This document shows positions 8,078 through 16,379 of a stretch of DNA of 64,000 nucleotides, in pieces. The position numbers and the translations under genes were made by a program. The stretch comes from Roseibium sp. Sym1 (lineage in GTDB: Bacteria > Pseudomonadota > Alphaproteobacteria > Rhizobiales > Stappiaceae): positions 4,562,501 to 4,626,500 of the forward strand of contig NZ_CP114786.1 in the NCBI RefSeq assembly GCF_027359675.1, written 5' to 3'. Under the pieces are notes generated by a model that ran no database searches, was not told the origin of the DNA, and was given only the letters and a program-made list of their open reading frames with translations. Each line of letters starts with the position of its first letter. The stretch's first letter is position 1.

Positions 8078-10090
8078 ATGTTTTCGAAAATACTTGTCGC
8101 AAACCGGGGTGAGATTGCGTGCCGGGTCATCAAGACCGCCCGCCGCATGGGCATCAAGACCGTTGCGGTCTATTCCGATGCGGACCGCGACGCGCTGCAC
8201 GTCGAAATGGCCGACGAGGCGGTGCATATCGGTCCGGCCACAGCGGCCGAATCCTATCTGATTGCAGACAAGATCATCGCCGCCTGCAAGGAAACCGGTG
8301 CAGAGGCGGTTCATCCGGGATACGGATTCCTGTCCGAACGGGCCAGTTTCCCGCAAATGCTGGCCAAGGAAGGCATCGTCTGGATCGGTCCGAACCCGCG
8401 GGCCATAGAGGCCATGGGCGACAAGATCGAATCCAAGAAATTCGCCAATGCGGCCAAGGTCAGCACGGTCCCTGGTTACCTGGGCGTGATCGAGAGCCCG
8501 GACCAGGCGGTGGAGATCGCCGAGGACATCGGTTATCCGGTGATGATCAAGGCATCCGCGGGCGGCGGCGGCAAGGGCATGCGCATTGCCTGGAACGCCG
8601 AGGAAGTGCGTGACGGCTACACCCGTTCCAAATCCGAGGCCGCGTCCTCCTTCGGCGACGACCGTGTCTTTATCGAGAAGTTCATCGAGAATCCGCGCCA
8701 TATCGAAATCCAGGTTCTCGGCGACAAGCACGGCAACGCGATCTATCTGGGCGAGCGCGAATGCTCCATCCAGCGGCGCAACCAGAAGGTCATCGAGGAA
8801 GCTCCGTCGCCATTGGTCGACGAGGCAACAAGACGCCTGATGGGCGAGCAGGCCGTCGCCCTGGCCAAGGCGGTCGACTATGACAGCGCCGGCACCGTCG
8901 AATTTGTCGCCGGACAGGACAAGAGTTTCTTTTTCCTGGAAATGAACACCCGCTTGCAGGTCGAACATCCGGTGACGGAATTGATCACCGGTGTCGATCT
9001 GGTGGAACAGATGATCCGCGTTGCCGCCGGCGAGGCGCTTGAGCTCAAGCAGGACGATATCAAGCTGAACGGCTGGTCGGTGGAAAGCCGGATCTATGCC
9101 GAAGATCCTTACCGGAATTTCCTGCCCTCCATCGGACGTCTGGTGCGCTACCGGCCGCCGGAGGAGATGACGACCGATCACCTGACGATCCGCAACGATA
9201 CCGGCGTTGTCGAAGGTTCGGAAATCTCGATGTTCTACGACCCCATGATCGCCAAGCTGGTGACCCATGCACCCACCAGGGCGGAGGCGATCGACGGCAT
9301 GAGCGCGGCTCTGGATGCCTTCTATGTCGACGGCATTCAGCACAATGTGCCGTTCCTGACAGCGCTGATGAACCACCCACGCTGGCGATCCGGCGAATTG
9401 GCCACCAGCTTCATCGCCGATGAATACCCGGACGGCTTCGTTCCGGCGGTTCCCGATGACCGGGCCTATGCGGTTCTGGCCGCGGTGACGCTGTCGATGG
9501 GGGCACTCGAGCGGGAACGTCTCGATCATCTGCCGGGACGGCTGCGGCCGCATTCCGGGGCCGTTCGCGAGGACTGGGTGATCAAGCTCGACAAGACTTA
9601 TGTCCCCATCCGCCTGGCTGCCGGCTATCCGGGAACACCCGTGGAACTGGATGTGGCGATCGGCGACGGCCCGGTCACGACCGTGGAGGCCGGCTGGGCG
9701 CCGGGCGATCCGATGTGGACCGGCAAGGTCGGGGACCTCGAAGTCACCGTTCAGGTTCGGCCCGTTCGCGGTGGCTATCGGCTCGACTGGCAGGGCTATT
9801 CGGTCCTGGCCAGGGTCATGACCCCGCGCATTGCCGAGCTGGACCAGCTGATGCCGGAAAAACTGCCGCCGGACACGTCCAGGATGCTGCTGTGCCCGAT
9901 GCCGGGCCTGGTGGTGTCGATTGCGGTGGCCGAGGGACAGGAAGTCAAGGCCGGCGAGCAGCTCGCCGTGGTCGAGGCCATGAAGATGGAAAACGTCCTG
10001 CGCGCCGAACGCGACTGCACCGTCTCCGCAATCAAGGCGGTTCCCGGCGACAGCCTTGCGGTGGATGCCGTGATCATGGAGTTCTCCTGA
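8078..10090 (+). CDS. pccA: Propionyl-CoA carboxylase alpha subunit (biotin carboxylase/BCCP)
   Basis: The 670-residue protein charges its own biotin with carboxyl from bicarbonate and ATP for PccB. The N-terminal biotin carboxylase starts MFSKILVANRGEIACRVIKT. The ATP-grasp glycine loop SAGGGGKGMR lies near residues 162-171 and EMNTRLQVEHPVTE near 288. The C-terminal biotin carrier domain has VEAMKMENV with the biotinyl-lysine about 34 residues from the end, the usual position. The region between matches the PccA-type linking domain rather than the acetyl-CoA carboxylase AccC, which lacks a fused carrier. A methylcrotonyl-CoA carboxylase subunit is the main alternative, but pairing with the 510-residue PccB favours propionyl-CoA. 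Confidence 0.95.
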   Translation: MFSKILVANRGEIACRVIKTARRMGIKTVAVYSDADRDALHVEMADEAVHIGPATAAESYLIADKIIAACKETGAEAVHPGYGFLSERASFPQMLAKEGIVWIGPNPRAIEAMGDKIESKKFANAAKVSTVPGYLGVIESPDQAVEIAEDIGYPVMIKASAGGGGKGMRIAWNAEEVRDGYTRSKSEAASSFGDDRVFIEKFIENPRHIEIQVLGDKHGNAIYLGERECSIQRRNQKVIEEAPSPLVDEATRRLMGEQAVALAKAVDYDSAGTVEFVAGQDKSFFFLEMNTRLQVEHPVTELITGVDLVEQMIRVAAGEALELKQDDIKLNGWSVESRIYAEDPYRNFLPSIGRLVRYRPPEEMTTDHLTIRNDTGVVEGSEISMFYDPMIAKLVTHAPTRAEAIDGMSAALDAFYVDGIQHNVPFLTALMNHPRWRSGELATSFIADEYPDGFVPAVPDDRAYAVLAAVTLSMGALERERLDHLPGRLRPHSGAVREDWVIKLDKTYVPIRLAAGYPGTPVELDVAIGDGPVTTVEAGWAPGDPMWTGKVGDLEVTVQVRPVRGGYRLDWQGYSVLARVMTPRIAELDQLMPEKLPPDTSRMLLCPMPGLVVSIAVAEGQEVKAGEQLAVVEAMKMENVLRAERDCTVSAIKAVPGDSLAVDAVIMEFS

Positions 10091-10145
10091 GCCGGGCAGT
10101 CAGCCTTGCGGATTGACAGCCGGTCTCATCCGTCGTTAGTGCAGC

Positions 10146-10180
10146 GGCCCGCGACTTGATGTTGCGGGTCGTTTCCGTTT
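10146..10180 (+). terminator. Probable terminator after pccA
   Basis: GGCCCGCGAC at 10146-10155 pairs with GTTGCGGGTC at 10161-10170 (two G-T pairs) around a TTGAT loop, followed by GTTTCCGTTT. The T tract is interrupted, so termination may be incomplete. Confidence 0.5.
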
Positions 10181-10201
10181 GCCTGATCACGGGAGAATCC
10201 C

Positions 10202-10864
10202 TTGCCCTTTACGACCGTTCTGTTTGACCTTGACGGTACCTTGACCGACCCATTCGACGGGATCACCCGCTCCATTCAATACGCGTTGGAAAAGATGGGG
10301 GCGCCTGCCGTCGCCGCGGAGGAGCTGCGCTGGTGTATCGGACCTCCGCTCTGGGACAGTTTCCGCGTTTTGCTGGACACGCAGGACAGGGGCGAGCTCG
10401 ACCGGGCGGTCGCATACTACCGGGAGCGCTATACGGCGACGGGCCTCTACGAGAATACGCTGATCAAGGGCATTCCCGGCCTGTTGCGCACGCTGGCCGG
10501 GGCCGGAACCCGGCTTCATGTGTGTACCTCAAAGCCGCACACTTATGCAGGCAAGATCGTCGAGCATTTCGGCCTGCTGCCCTATTTCGGCAAGGTCTAC
10601 GGCTCCGAGCTGGACGGAACGCGCTCCGCCAAGGCGGAGCTGATTGCCCATATCCTGTCGGAGGAGAGCCTTGGTGGCAGGGAAGTGGTCATGGTGGGCG
10701 ACCGGAAACACGATCTCATCGGGGCCAATGCCAATGGTGTTGCCGGCATCGGCGTTCTGTGGGGATATGGCAGCCGGGAAGAACTTGAGGAAGAGCACCC
10801 GGTGCTGATCGCCGGCACGCCGGCCGAGATTTCCGATTTTCTGCAACCGGTCTGCACAGGTTAG
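10202..10864 (+). CDS. HAD-family phosphatase, phosphoglycolate phosphatase-like
   Basis: The 220-residue product has HAD motif I VLFDLDGTLTD at the N-terminus (nucleophile DxD), motif II CTSKP near residue 105 and motif IV GDRKHDLIGA near 165, and thus looks catalytically complete. The helical cap between motifs I and II is like that of Gph-type phosphatases. The start is TTG at 10202, with GGGAG six bases upstream; no ATG fits before the nucleophile. It may dephosphorylate phosphoglycolate or another small phosphorylated metabolite, and the substrate cannot be read from the sequence. Confidence 0.88.
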   Translation: MPFTTVLFDLDGTLTDPFDGITRSIQYALEKMGAPAVAAEELRWCIGPPLWDSFRVLLDTQDRGELDRAVAYYRERYTATGLYENTLIKGIPGLLRTLAGAGTRLHVCTSKPHTYAGKIVEHFGLLPYFGKVYGSELDGTRSAKAELIAHILSEESLGGREVVMVGDRKHDLIGANANGVAGIGVLWGYGSREELEEEHPVLIAGTPAEISDFLQPVCTG

Positions 10865-10993
10865 GGCAGCGGCTTCTGGAACAGGGCATCCCGAGCGGGG
10901 CAAAGAACCATTCCGGCGATTGTTTTCAATCGCTCGAATTATTAACGCCGGATTTATCGATGTTGAATAGTCTGGGCGCTCCAGAAAAGGATC

Positions 10994-12274
10994 TTGGCCT
11001 CTATCATGTTCGACATCGGAGCCGATAGCAAAGCGGCGCCGCCCGATAAGGCGGTGAGCGTGGGTTATTATGCTCCGGACGGGAAGAGACCGCCGGTGTT
11101 GCCGCGCGGCTACCATCTGCACCCGTTCGATCTTTCCAAGCCACAGGAGGGAGCCGCCTTCCAGATCTGCCTCCTGGAGGAAAACGCACCGGACGGCCTT
11201 CGTCTGGAGCTGCTCTCCCGTGTTGAAGACCAATGGTACGTGATCGTGCTTGTGGAGGAGGTGCCGGGGGCCGAGAGACAGATGCGCCTCTTGTCTGGAG
11301 GTGCGGACGAAGTTGTCTCCTCGCGGGACCCGGCGCAGCTCGCCCTGGCGTTGAAGCGTGGAGCAGGGATCGCGGAAAAACAGGCCCGCCTGCGGCGCCG
11401 GTGCCAGGATCTCGCCGTTGAACGGGACAACCTCCAGGCTGCCATCGACAATCTGCCGTCGCCGATCTTCTTCAAGAACCGGGCCGGGATCTACAGCGGT
11501 TGCAACAAGGCCTTCGAAGGCTTCATCGGTCTTCCGGCGGCCAAGGTTCGCGGGTCGAGTGTCTATGACGTCGCGCCACAGGAACTGGCGAAGGTCTACG
11601 AGGAAGCCGACGAAGCGCTGATGCGCGAGGGCGGGATCCAGATCTATGATGCGGAGGTCCGCTTTGCGACCGGTGAATACCGGACGGTGACCTTTCACAA
11701 GGCCGTCACGAGGGATTCGGAAAGCGGTGAGGTGAACGGCCTTGCCGGGGCCATGCTCGATATTACAGAGCGCAAGAAGCTCGAGGACCAGCTCACGCGC
11801 GCGGCGGAACGCGACGATCTGACCGAAGCCTATAACCGGCGCAGGTTCTTCGAACTCGCGGCGGAGGCGGACCGGTCCGTTCCCTTGTCCGTGCTCGTGC
11901 TGGACGTGGACTATTTCAAACTTCTCAATGACCGGCATGGCCACGCCTGTGGCGACACGGCCTTGTGCCATCTTGTTTCCCTGCTCGACACGATGCTCGA
12001 CCATCCGCATGTTTTCGCCCGGGCGGGAGGCGAGGAGTTCTATATCCTTCTGGAAGACTGCGACCCCGAAGAGGCTTTCCAACTCGCTGAAAGAATTCGT
12101 GCCACGGTGGAAGCAACTCCGCATCAGCATGAGGATAAGGAAATCCCGCTGCGCGTGAGCATCGGGGTGGCGACGGCGGGCAAGAATGAAGCCGTCAACC
12201 AGGTTATCGTACGCGCGGATGACGCGCTTTACCGGGCCAAACAGGCCGGCCGGAACCGGGTCTGTGCGGACTAA
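10994..12274 (+). CDS. PAS-GGDEF diguanylate cyclase
   Basis: The 426-residue protein has an unrecognised N-terminal region (about 1-125), a short coiled segment, a PAS domain (about 145-255, including NLPSPIFFKNRAGIYSGCNK) and a C-terminal GGDEF domain. The active loop reads ARAGGEEFYILL near residue 344, and VLDVDYFKLLNDRHGH gives the metal- and GTP-binding residues, so c-di-GMP synthesis is likely. The RxxD inhibitory site that normally lies a few residues before GGEEF is replaced by DHPH, so product inhibition may be absent. TTG 10994 is close to AAAGGA; ATG 11006 is an alternative start. No membrane segment is seen. Confidence 0.87.
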   Translation: MASIMFDIGADSKAAPPDKAVSVGYYAPDGKRPPVLPRGYHLHPFDLSKPQEGAAFQICLLEENAPDGLRLELLSRVEDQWYVIVLVEEVPGAERQMRLLSGGADEVVSSRDPAQLALALKRGAGIAEKQARLRRRCQDLAVERDNLQAAIDNLPSPIFFKNRAGIYSGCNKAFEGFIGLPAAKVRGSSVYDVAPQELAKVYEEADEALMREGGIQIYDAEVRFATGEYRTVTFHKAVTRDSESGEVNGLAGAMLDITERKKLEDQLTRAAERDDLTEAYNRRRFFELAAEADRSVPLSVLVLDVDYFKLLNDRHGHACGDTALCHLVSLLDTMLDHPHVFARAGGEEFYILLEDCDPEEAFQLAERIRATVEATPHQHEDKEIPLRVSIGVATAGKNEAVNQVIVRADDALYRAKQAGRNRVCAD

Positions 12275-12620
12275 GCGGCTCGATGCCCTCGCAACGGGGC
12301 CGTCAATCGCAGGTGTTCTCGTTGGGGACTGTTGTGCGAAGGACACGGCTTTCAGCCATGTTGGCCGGATCGGCCGTAACCGGTTCCCTTTTTTTGCGCC
12401 TTCCGTATAACAGCAGGATTGCCACTCCAGACCCGACAGGTCAGTTCGATGTAATGTGATCTTGCACAGTGTTGTTTCAAACAGCTTCCGCGGCAGCGGG
12501 GCTTCTACACGTGCACCTTCCGTGGCTCCCGTTCATGTTTGTCCTTTGCCACCGGTCTTATTGAGGACCGGGGAACGGATCAATGCGTTGCTTCGGACAC
12601 GGATAACATTGAGCAAACTC
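12275..12620. other. Intergenic region before the RNA-repair cassette
   Basis: These 346 bases lie between the diguanylate cyclase and the RNA ligase gene on the same strand. The ligase frame stays open up to 12456, but that part has no ribosome binding site and no ligase similarity. No promoter, hairpin or other gene could be supported. Confidence 0.35.
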
Positions 12621-13445
12621 ATGGATCTCATCAAATATCCACGCACGCGTCACCTGGAAGGGTCACGCCTGCAACAGGGGGACTTGTCCGACGACCAGCC
12701 CCTGTCTGGCCTGGCTGGGCAAACACTTGTAGTCGAAGAAAAAATCGATGGCGCAAATTGTGCCGTGTCGTTTGACCGGGACGGGCGGCTTCAGCTTCAA
12801 AGCCGGGGGCATTTCCTGACAGGCGGACACCGCGAACGGCATTTCGATCTTCTGAAAACCTGGGCGTCGGCACACGCGCACAGGTTCCGGGAGGTGCTTG
12901 GCGCGCGCTTTGTCATGTATGGCGAATGGCTCTATGCCAAACACACGGTGTTTTATGATCATCTGCCGCATTTCTTCCTCGAGTTCGATCTTCTCGACAG
13001 GGAAAGCGGACGGTTTCTGAGCACCGCCGAGCGTCGCGCCGCCCTGTTCGGGCTGCCGGTCATGCCGGTTCCCGTTGTCTATCAGGGGGAACTAACCTCG
13101 GCCGCACAGCTAGAAAGCTTGGTCAAACCGTCGCTCTACAAGTCCGCAGACTGGCGAGAAGCGCTGCGGGAGGCTGCGCTGGCTTCCGGTAATCGCCTCG
13201 CGATGGTCGACCGGCAGACGGAGGATTCCGATCTGGCGGAAGGGCTTTACGTGAAGCAGGAGGAGGGAAGGTCCGTGACCGGACGGTTCAAGTTCGTCCG
13301 CGCGGATTTTATTCAGGCGATCACGGACGCGGACGGTCACTGGCAGTCCCGCCCGGTCTTGCCCAATCGTCTGGCGGACGGGATTGACATCTTCGCACCC
13401 GAACTGGCGGTGAAAGGAGCCTATGATGATCCCGACGCGATCTGA
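12621..13445 (+). CDS. RNA ligase (nucleotidyltransferase superfamily, Rnl2-like)
   Basis: A 274-residue protein with the full set of covalent nucleotidyltransferase motifs: motif I EEKIDGANC with Lys41 as the predicted AMP-accepting lysine, motif Ia SRG (LQSRGHFL), motif III VMYGEWLYAKHT, motif IV EGLYVKQEEG and motif V GRFKFVRADF. Small ligases with a KxVR-type motif V are typical RNA ligases. ATG 12621 is chosen because homology begins at MDLIKYPRTRHLEGSRL. Its 3' end overlaps the HD-Pnk gene by 20 bases, so the two are translationally coupled. It probably seals RNA ends after healing by the partner. The natural substrate, such as a cleaved tRNA, is unknown. Confidence 0.88.
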   Translation: MDLIKYPRTRHLEGSRLQQGDLSDDQPLSGLAGQTLVVEEKIDGANCAVSFDRDGRLQLQSRGHFLTGGHRERHFDLLKTWASAHAHRFREVLGARFVMYGEWLYAKHTVFYDHLPHFFLEFDLLDRESGRFLSTAERRAALFGLPVMPVPVVYQGELTSAAQLESLVKPSLYKSADWREALREAALASGNRLAMVDRQTEDSDLAEGLYVKQEEGRSVTGRFKFVRADFIQAITDADGHWQSRPVLPNRLADGIDIFAPELAVKGAYDDPDAI

Positions 13446-14589
13446 GAAAGTGTCTTTCGCCGAGTTGCAAGACCTTGTGCCAACCGCTCCCGGTTGGCGC
13501 TCTGACTGGGATCGAATCTGGCCGCTGTGGCCGGATCTTTCGCTGCTGGACAGTTGTCCGCAGGACCCCGTCCATCATGCGGAAGGAGACGTCGGTCGCC
13601 ATACGCGCATGGTCGTGGAGGCGCTGGTGTCAATGGAAGCCTGGCGGCAACTGAACCCGGAAGACCGTTCCTGCCTGTTCTGGGCGGCGGTGCTCCACAA
13701 TGTCGGCAAGCCGGCAACGACCAAGACCGAAGACGATGGCCGCATCACCTCCAGGGGACATTCCCGGGTCGGTGCGGCCATGGCCCGACGGTGCTTGTGG
13801 GATGCAGGGGCTCCCTTCGCCTGGCGGGAAAAGCTGTGCGGTCTGATCGCCGCGCATCAACTGCCCTTCTGGCTTATCGAACGGGAACATCCGGCGCGTC
13901 TTGCCATCGAGACATCCTGGAAGTGCCGCCCGGATCTACTGTGCCTTCATGCCGAGGCCGACGCGATGGGCCGGATCTGTTCGGATCAGGACAGTATCCT
14001 GGTCAATGTCGCCCTGGCGCGCCAGACGTTCGAGGACGCCGGTTGCCTGGCAATGCCCTTTGCATTTGCAAATGACGAAAGCCGGGTCGCCTTTTTCGAA
14101 AAGCCCGACCGGGATCCGTACTACGTGGCGTTCGAAGACTTCCGGTGCCGCGTGACGGTCATGTCGGGACTGCCGGGTGCTGGAAAGGACACCTGGATTT
14201 CCAGGAACCGTCCGGATGTTCCCGTCGTCAGTCTCGATGCCTTGCGAGACGAGCTTGGTCAACCTGCGACGGGTAATCAGGGCAGGGTGATCCAGGCAGC
14301 CTATGAAGCGGCACGCGATCACTTGCGCAACGGGCGGGATTTTGTCTGGAACGCCACCAACATTTCGGCCCAGCTGAGAGCGAAACCTCTTAAACTGCTG
14401 CGCGATTACGGTGCGCATGTCGAGATCGTCTATCTGGAGCCTGAGCCGGCCAAACTGTACTCTCAGAACCGGGCCAGGGCGGCAATAGTGCCGGACGCGG
14501 TCATCAACACGTTGTTGCGCAAGCTTGAGCCTCCCGGTTCTTGGGAGGCGCACCGCGTCACTTTTGCTGCCAAGGACGATGCCGGCTAA
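13426..14589 (+). CDS. HD-Pnk: HD-domain phosphoesterase fused to polynucleotide kinase
   Basis: The 387-residue protein joins an N-terminal HD-type domain (about 45-190) to a C-terminal P-loop kinase (about 240-387). The kinase has GLPGAGKDT at 248-256 (Walker A), SLDALRDE with Asp271 and Arg274 matching the acceptor-binding residues of T4-type kinases, and VWNATN at 307-312. This is the architecture of HD-Pnk enzymes, known from Runella to heal 2',3' and 5' RNA ends. In the HD domain the motif reads LHNVGKP, with Asn92 where Asp is expected, while other His residues (HHAEGDVGRHT, GHSRVGA, AAHQLPF) are kept. ATG 13426 has AAAGGAG six bases upstream; ATG 13423 is also possible. It overlaps the ligase gene. 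Confidence 0.87.
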   Translation: MIPTRSEKVSFAELQDLVPTAPGWRSDWDRIWPLWPDLSLLDSCPQDPVHHAEGDVGRHTRMVVEALVSMEAWRQLNPEDRSCLFWAAVLHNVGKPATTKTEDDGRITSRGHSRVGAAMARRCLWDAGAPFAWREKLCGLIAAHQLPFWLIEREHPARLAIETSWKCRPDLLCLHAEADAMGRICSDQDSILVNVALARQTFEDAGCLAMPFAFANDESRVAFFEKPDRDPYYVAFEDFRCRVTVMSGLPGAGKDTWISRNRPDVPVVSLDALRDELGQPATGNQGRVIQAAYEAARDHLRNGRDFVWNATNISAQLRAKPLKLLRDYGAHVEIVYLEPEPAKLYSQNRARAAIVPDAVINTLLRKLEPPGSWEAHRVTFAAKDDAG

Positions 14590-14597
14590 ATTGACAG

Positions 14598-14630
14598 CGG
14601 GGCCGGGTTCATGTCCGGCCCCGTATCTTT
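14598..14630 (+). terminator. Terminator after the RNA-repair cassette
   Basis: CGGGGCCGG at 14598-14606 pairs perfectly with CCGGCCCCG at 14615-14623 around an eight-base loop, followed by TATCTTT. It lies 8 bases past the HD-Pnk stop and separates the cassette from the FMN riboswitch transcript. Confidence 0.65.
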
Positions 14631-14746
14631 CAAGACCGCTCCGAGGCACGAACTCGGACCTTATTGGCGAAATTTCAGTATCACTGAATTTTTTGATTGC
14701 TTCCATTGCGCTGCGCGTGTTGTGGGCGTAATGAACACGAGAGAGC

Positions 14747-14889
14747 AGTTCTCGGGGCGGGGTGCAATTCCCCACCGGCGGTATCAGGGAAACCTGGAGC
14801 CCGCGAGCGCCTTGCGGCTACGAACGCAAGGGTCAGCAGATCCGGTGAGACGCCGGAGCCGACGGTCACAGTCCGGATGAGAGAGAACT
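14747..14889 (+). promoter_or_regulatory. FMN riboswitch (RFN element)
   Basis: The conserved RFN core is easily read: CGGGGCGGGGTGCAATTCCC at 14752-14771, ACCGGCGGTAT just after, then GTCAGCAGATCCGGTGAGA near 14832-14850 and GACGGTCACAGTCCGGATGA up to 14880. The closing P1 stem pairs AGTTCTC at 14747-14753 with GAGAACT near the 3' end. It lies 93 bases upstream of the riboflavin transporter gene, so FMN binding should switch off its expression; whether by termination or by masking the ribosome binding site was not resolved. Confidence 0.95.
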
Positions 14890-14982
14890 TGGCCGCATGC
14901 CGTTTCACCATGGCCTGCGGGCGCGTGTCTTATTGAGACTGTTCTGACTGATAACGGAACAAAGCTCGGAAAGGACTGCGCC

Positions 14983-15882
14983 ATGTCGGCCAATTCCAGG
15001 AAACCCCTTTTGGCCGCCCTTGCCATGATCGGGGCAGGGGCCTCTTTCGCCCTCGTCAACGGAGCCTTGCAGGCTTCGACCATGCAGCTTGGCGTGCCGT
15101 CGACCTCGGCGGCGTTCTGGCAATATGCGCTCGGGCTTGTCGTTGCGTTGCCCTTCGTCTTGCGTCGCGGCATTTCGGCTCTGAAGACGCGGCACCTGGG
15201 ATGGCATCTCCTGCGTGGTGCCCTGGCGGTGGTCGGCATCCAGCTCTGGGTAGCCGGCCTGTCGCAGGTCCAGATCTGGCAGGCGATCGCCCTGGTCATG
15301 ACCTCGCCATTCTTCGTGATCATCGGTGCCAAGCTGTTCTTCGGCGAGCGCGTCGGAGCTGTGCGCTGGCTGGCGACGATTGCCGGCTTTGCCGGGGGCA
15401 TGGTGATTCTGGAGCCCTGGACGGAAACCTTCAGCCTGGCGGCACTGCTGCCGGTCGCTGCGGCGGCCTTCTGGGCAGGCACGTCCCTTGTGACCAAGAA
15501 ACTGACCGCGACTGAACAGGCCGATTCCATCACCGTCTACCTGCTGCTGCTGCTGACCCCGGTCAATGCGCTCCTGGCGCTGGGCGAGGGCGGGATCGTG
15601 CCCTCGGGTCCGGCGTTGTGGCTGCTGGTGGGAGCCGGCGTCCTGACCGTTTTGGCCAATTACCTGCTGACATTGGCCTACCAGAAGGCCGATGCCGCCT
15701 TCGTGCAGCCCTTCGACCACCTGAAGCTGCCACTCAACATTGCCGTCGGGTTTCTTGCCTTCGGGTTTGCTCCGGGCGGCGCCTTCTGGCCGGGAGCTCT
15801 GGTCATCGTCGGTGCATCACTGATCGTGATGCTGGACGAGCAGAAACGGGCCACACGCGCAGAGACACTCGCGAAGGCCTAG
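14983..15882 (+). CDS. ribN: Riboflavin importer RibN (DMT/EamA family)
   Basis: A 299-residue inner membrane protein with about ten hydrophobic helices in two EamA repeats, for example GALAVVGIQLWVAGLSQVQ and ALVMTSPFFVIIGAKLFFGE in the first. The FMN riboswitch directly upstream is the main reason to assign riboflavin as substrate, because RibN transporters of alphaproteobacteria belong to this superfamily and are controlled this way. GGAAAGGA lies a few bases before ATG 14983. Without the riboswitch the protein could only be called a generic DMT exporter or importer. Confidence 0.88.
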   Translation: MSANSRKPLLAALAMIGAGASFALVNGALQASTMQLGVPSTSAAFWQYALGLVVALPFVLRRGISALKTRHLGWHLLRGALAVVGIQLWVAGLSQVQIWQAIALVMTSPFFVIIGAKLFFGERVGAVRWLATIAGFAGGMVILEPWTETFSLAALLPVAAAAFWAGTSLVTKKLTATEQADSITVYLLLLLTPVNALLALGEGGIVPSGPALWLLVGAGVLTVLANYLLTLAYQKADAAFVQPFDHLKLPLNIAVGFLAFGFAPGGAFWPGALVIVGASLIVMLDEQKRATRAETLAKA

Positions 15883-15936
15883 CAACCGGTTCCGAAGCGC
15901 TCTAAGCTCTTCCCAGCGACTGACAGGGAGTGCTTG

Positions 15937-16224
15937 ATGACAGCAGATCCATTGACCGTTCACGTGCTGATCGAAGGCAGGGTGCAGGGCGTCGGCTACA
16001 GGGCCTGGTGCGCCGACGAGGCGGTAGCACGGGAGCTGTCCGGCTGGGTCAAGAACATTCCCGGTGGTGCGGTCGAGGCCGTGTTTTCCGGACCTTCGGA
16101 CACGGTCGTGGACATGCTGGACGCGCTCTGGCATGGCCCTTCACTGGCGCGGGTCAATACCGTCACGAATCTGGATCCTGTCAGCCCGGCCACCGGGGCG
16201 TTCGAGATACGCGCGACGACATGA
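15937..16224 (+). CDS. acyP: Acylphosphatase
   Basis: The 95-residue protein has the family signature GRVQGVGYRAWC near residue 15, with the phosphate-binding Arg, and GWVKNIPGGAVEAVFSG near 40, with the catalytic Asn. It hydrolyses acyl phosphates such as acetyl phosphate. Length and motifs match the ordinary single-domain enzyme. ATG 15937 has GGGAG six bases upstream; a TTG three bases earlier is less likely. It stands between ribN and the sulfolipid genes with no evident functional link to either. Confidence 0.94.
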   Translation: MTADPLTVHVLIEGRVQGVGYRAWCADEAVARELSGWVKNIPGGAVEAVFSGPSDTVVDMLDALWHGPSLARVNTVTNLDPVSPATGAFEIRATT

Positions 16225-16379
16225 CCGGTACACGGCTTTCCCGTGACCAATGGTCCTTGATGTATCAATCGCGAAGTTCGATGTTGAGTTGTCATGGAAA
16301 TATCGCAATGATCTGATCTTTCAGATGAAACAATAGGAACGCCCCATCGTTCCCCACGTACAATCCAGGGAGAGTTTCA

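Noticed and set aside
8048..9553. A 501-codon open frame on the minus strand, antisense to pccA
   Set aside because: Same reason: it mirrors a strongly conserved gene and encodes low-complexity, unassignable protein.
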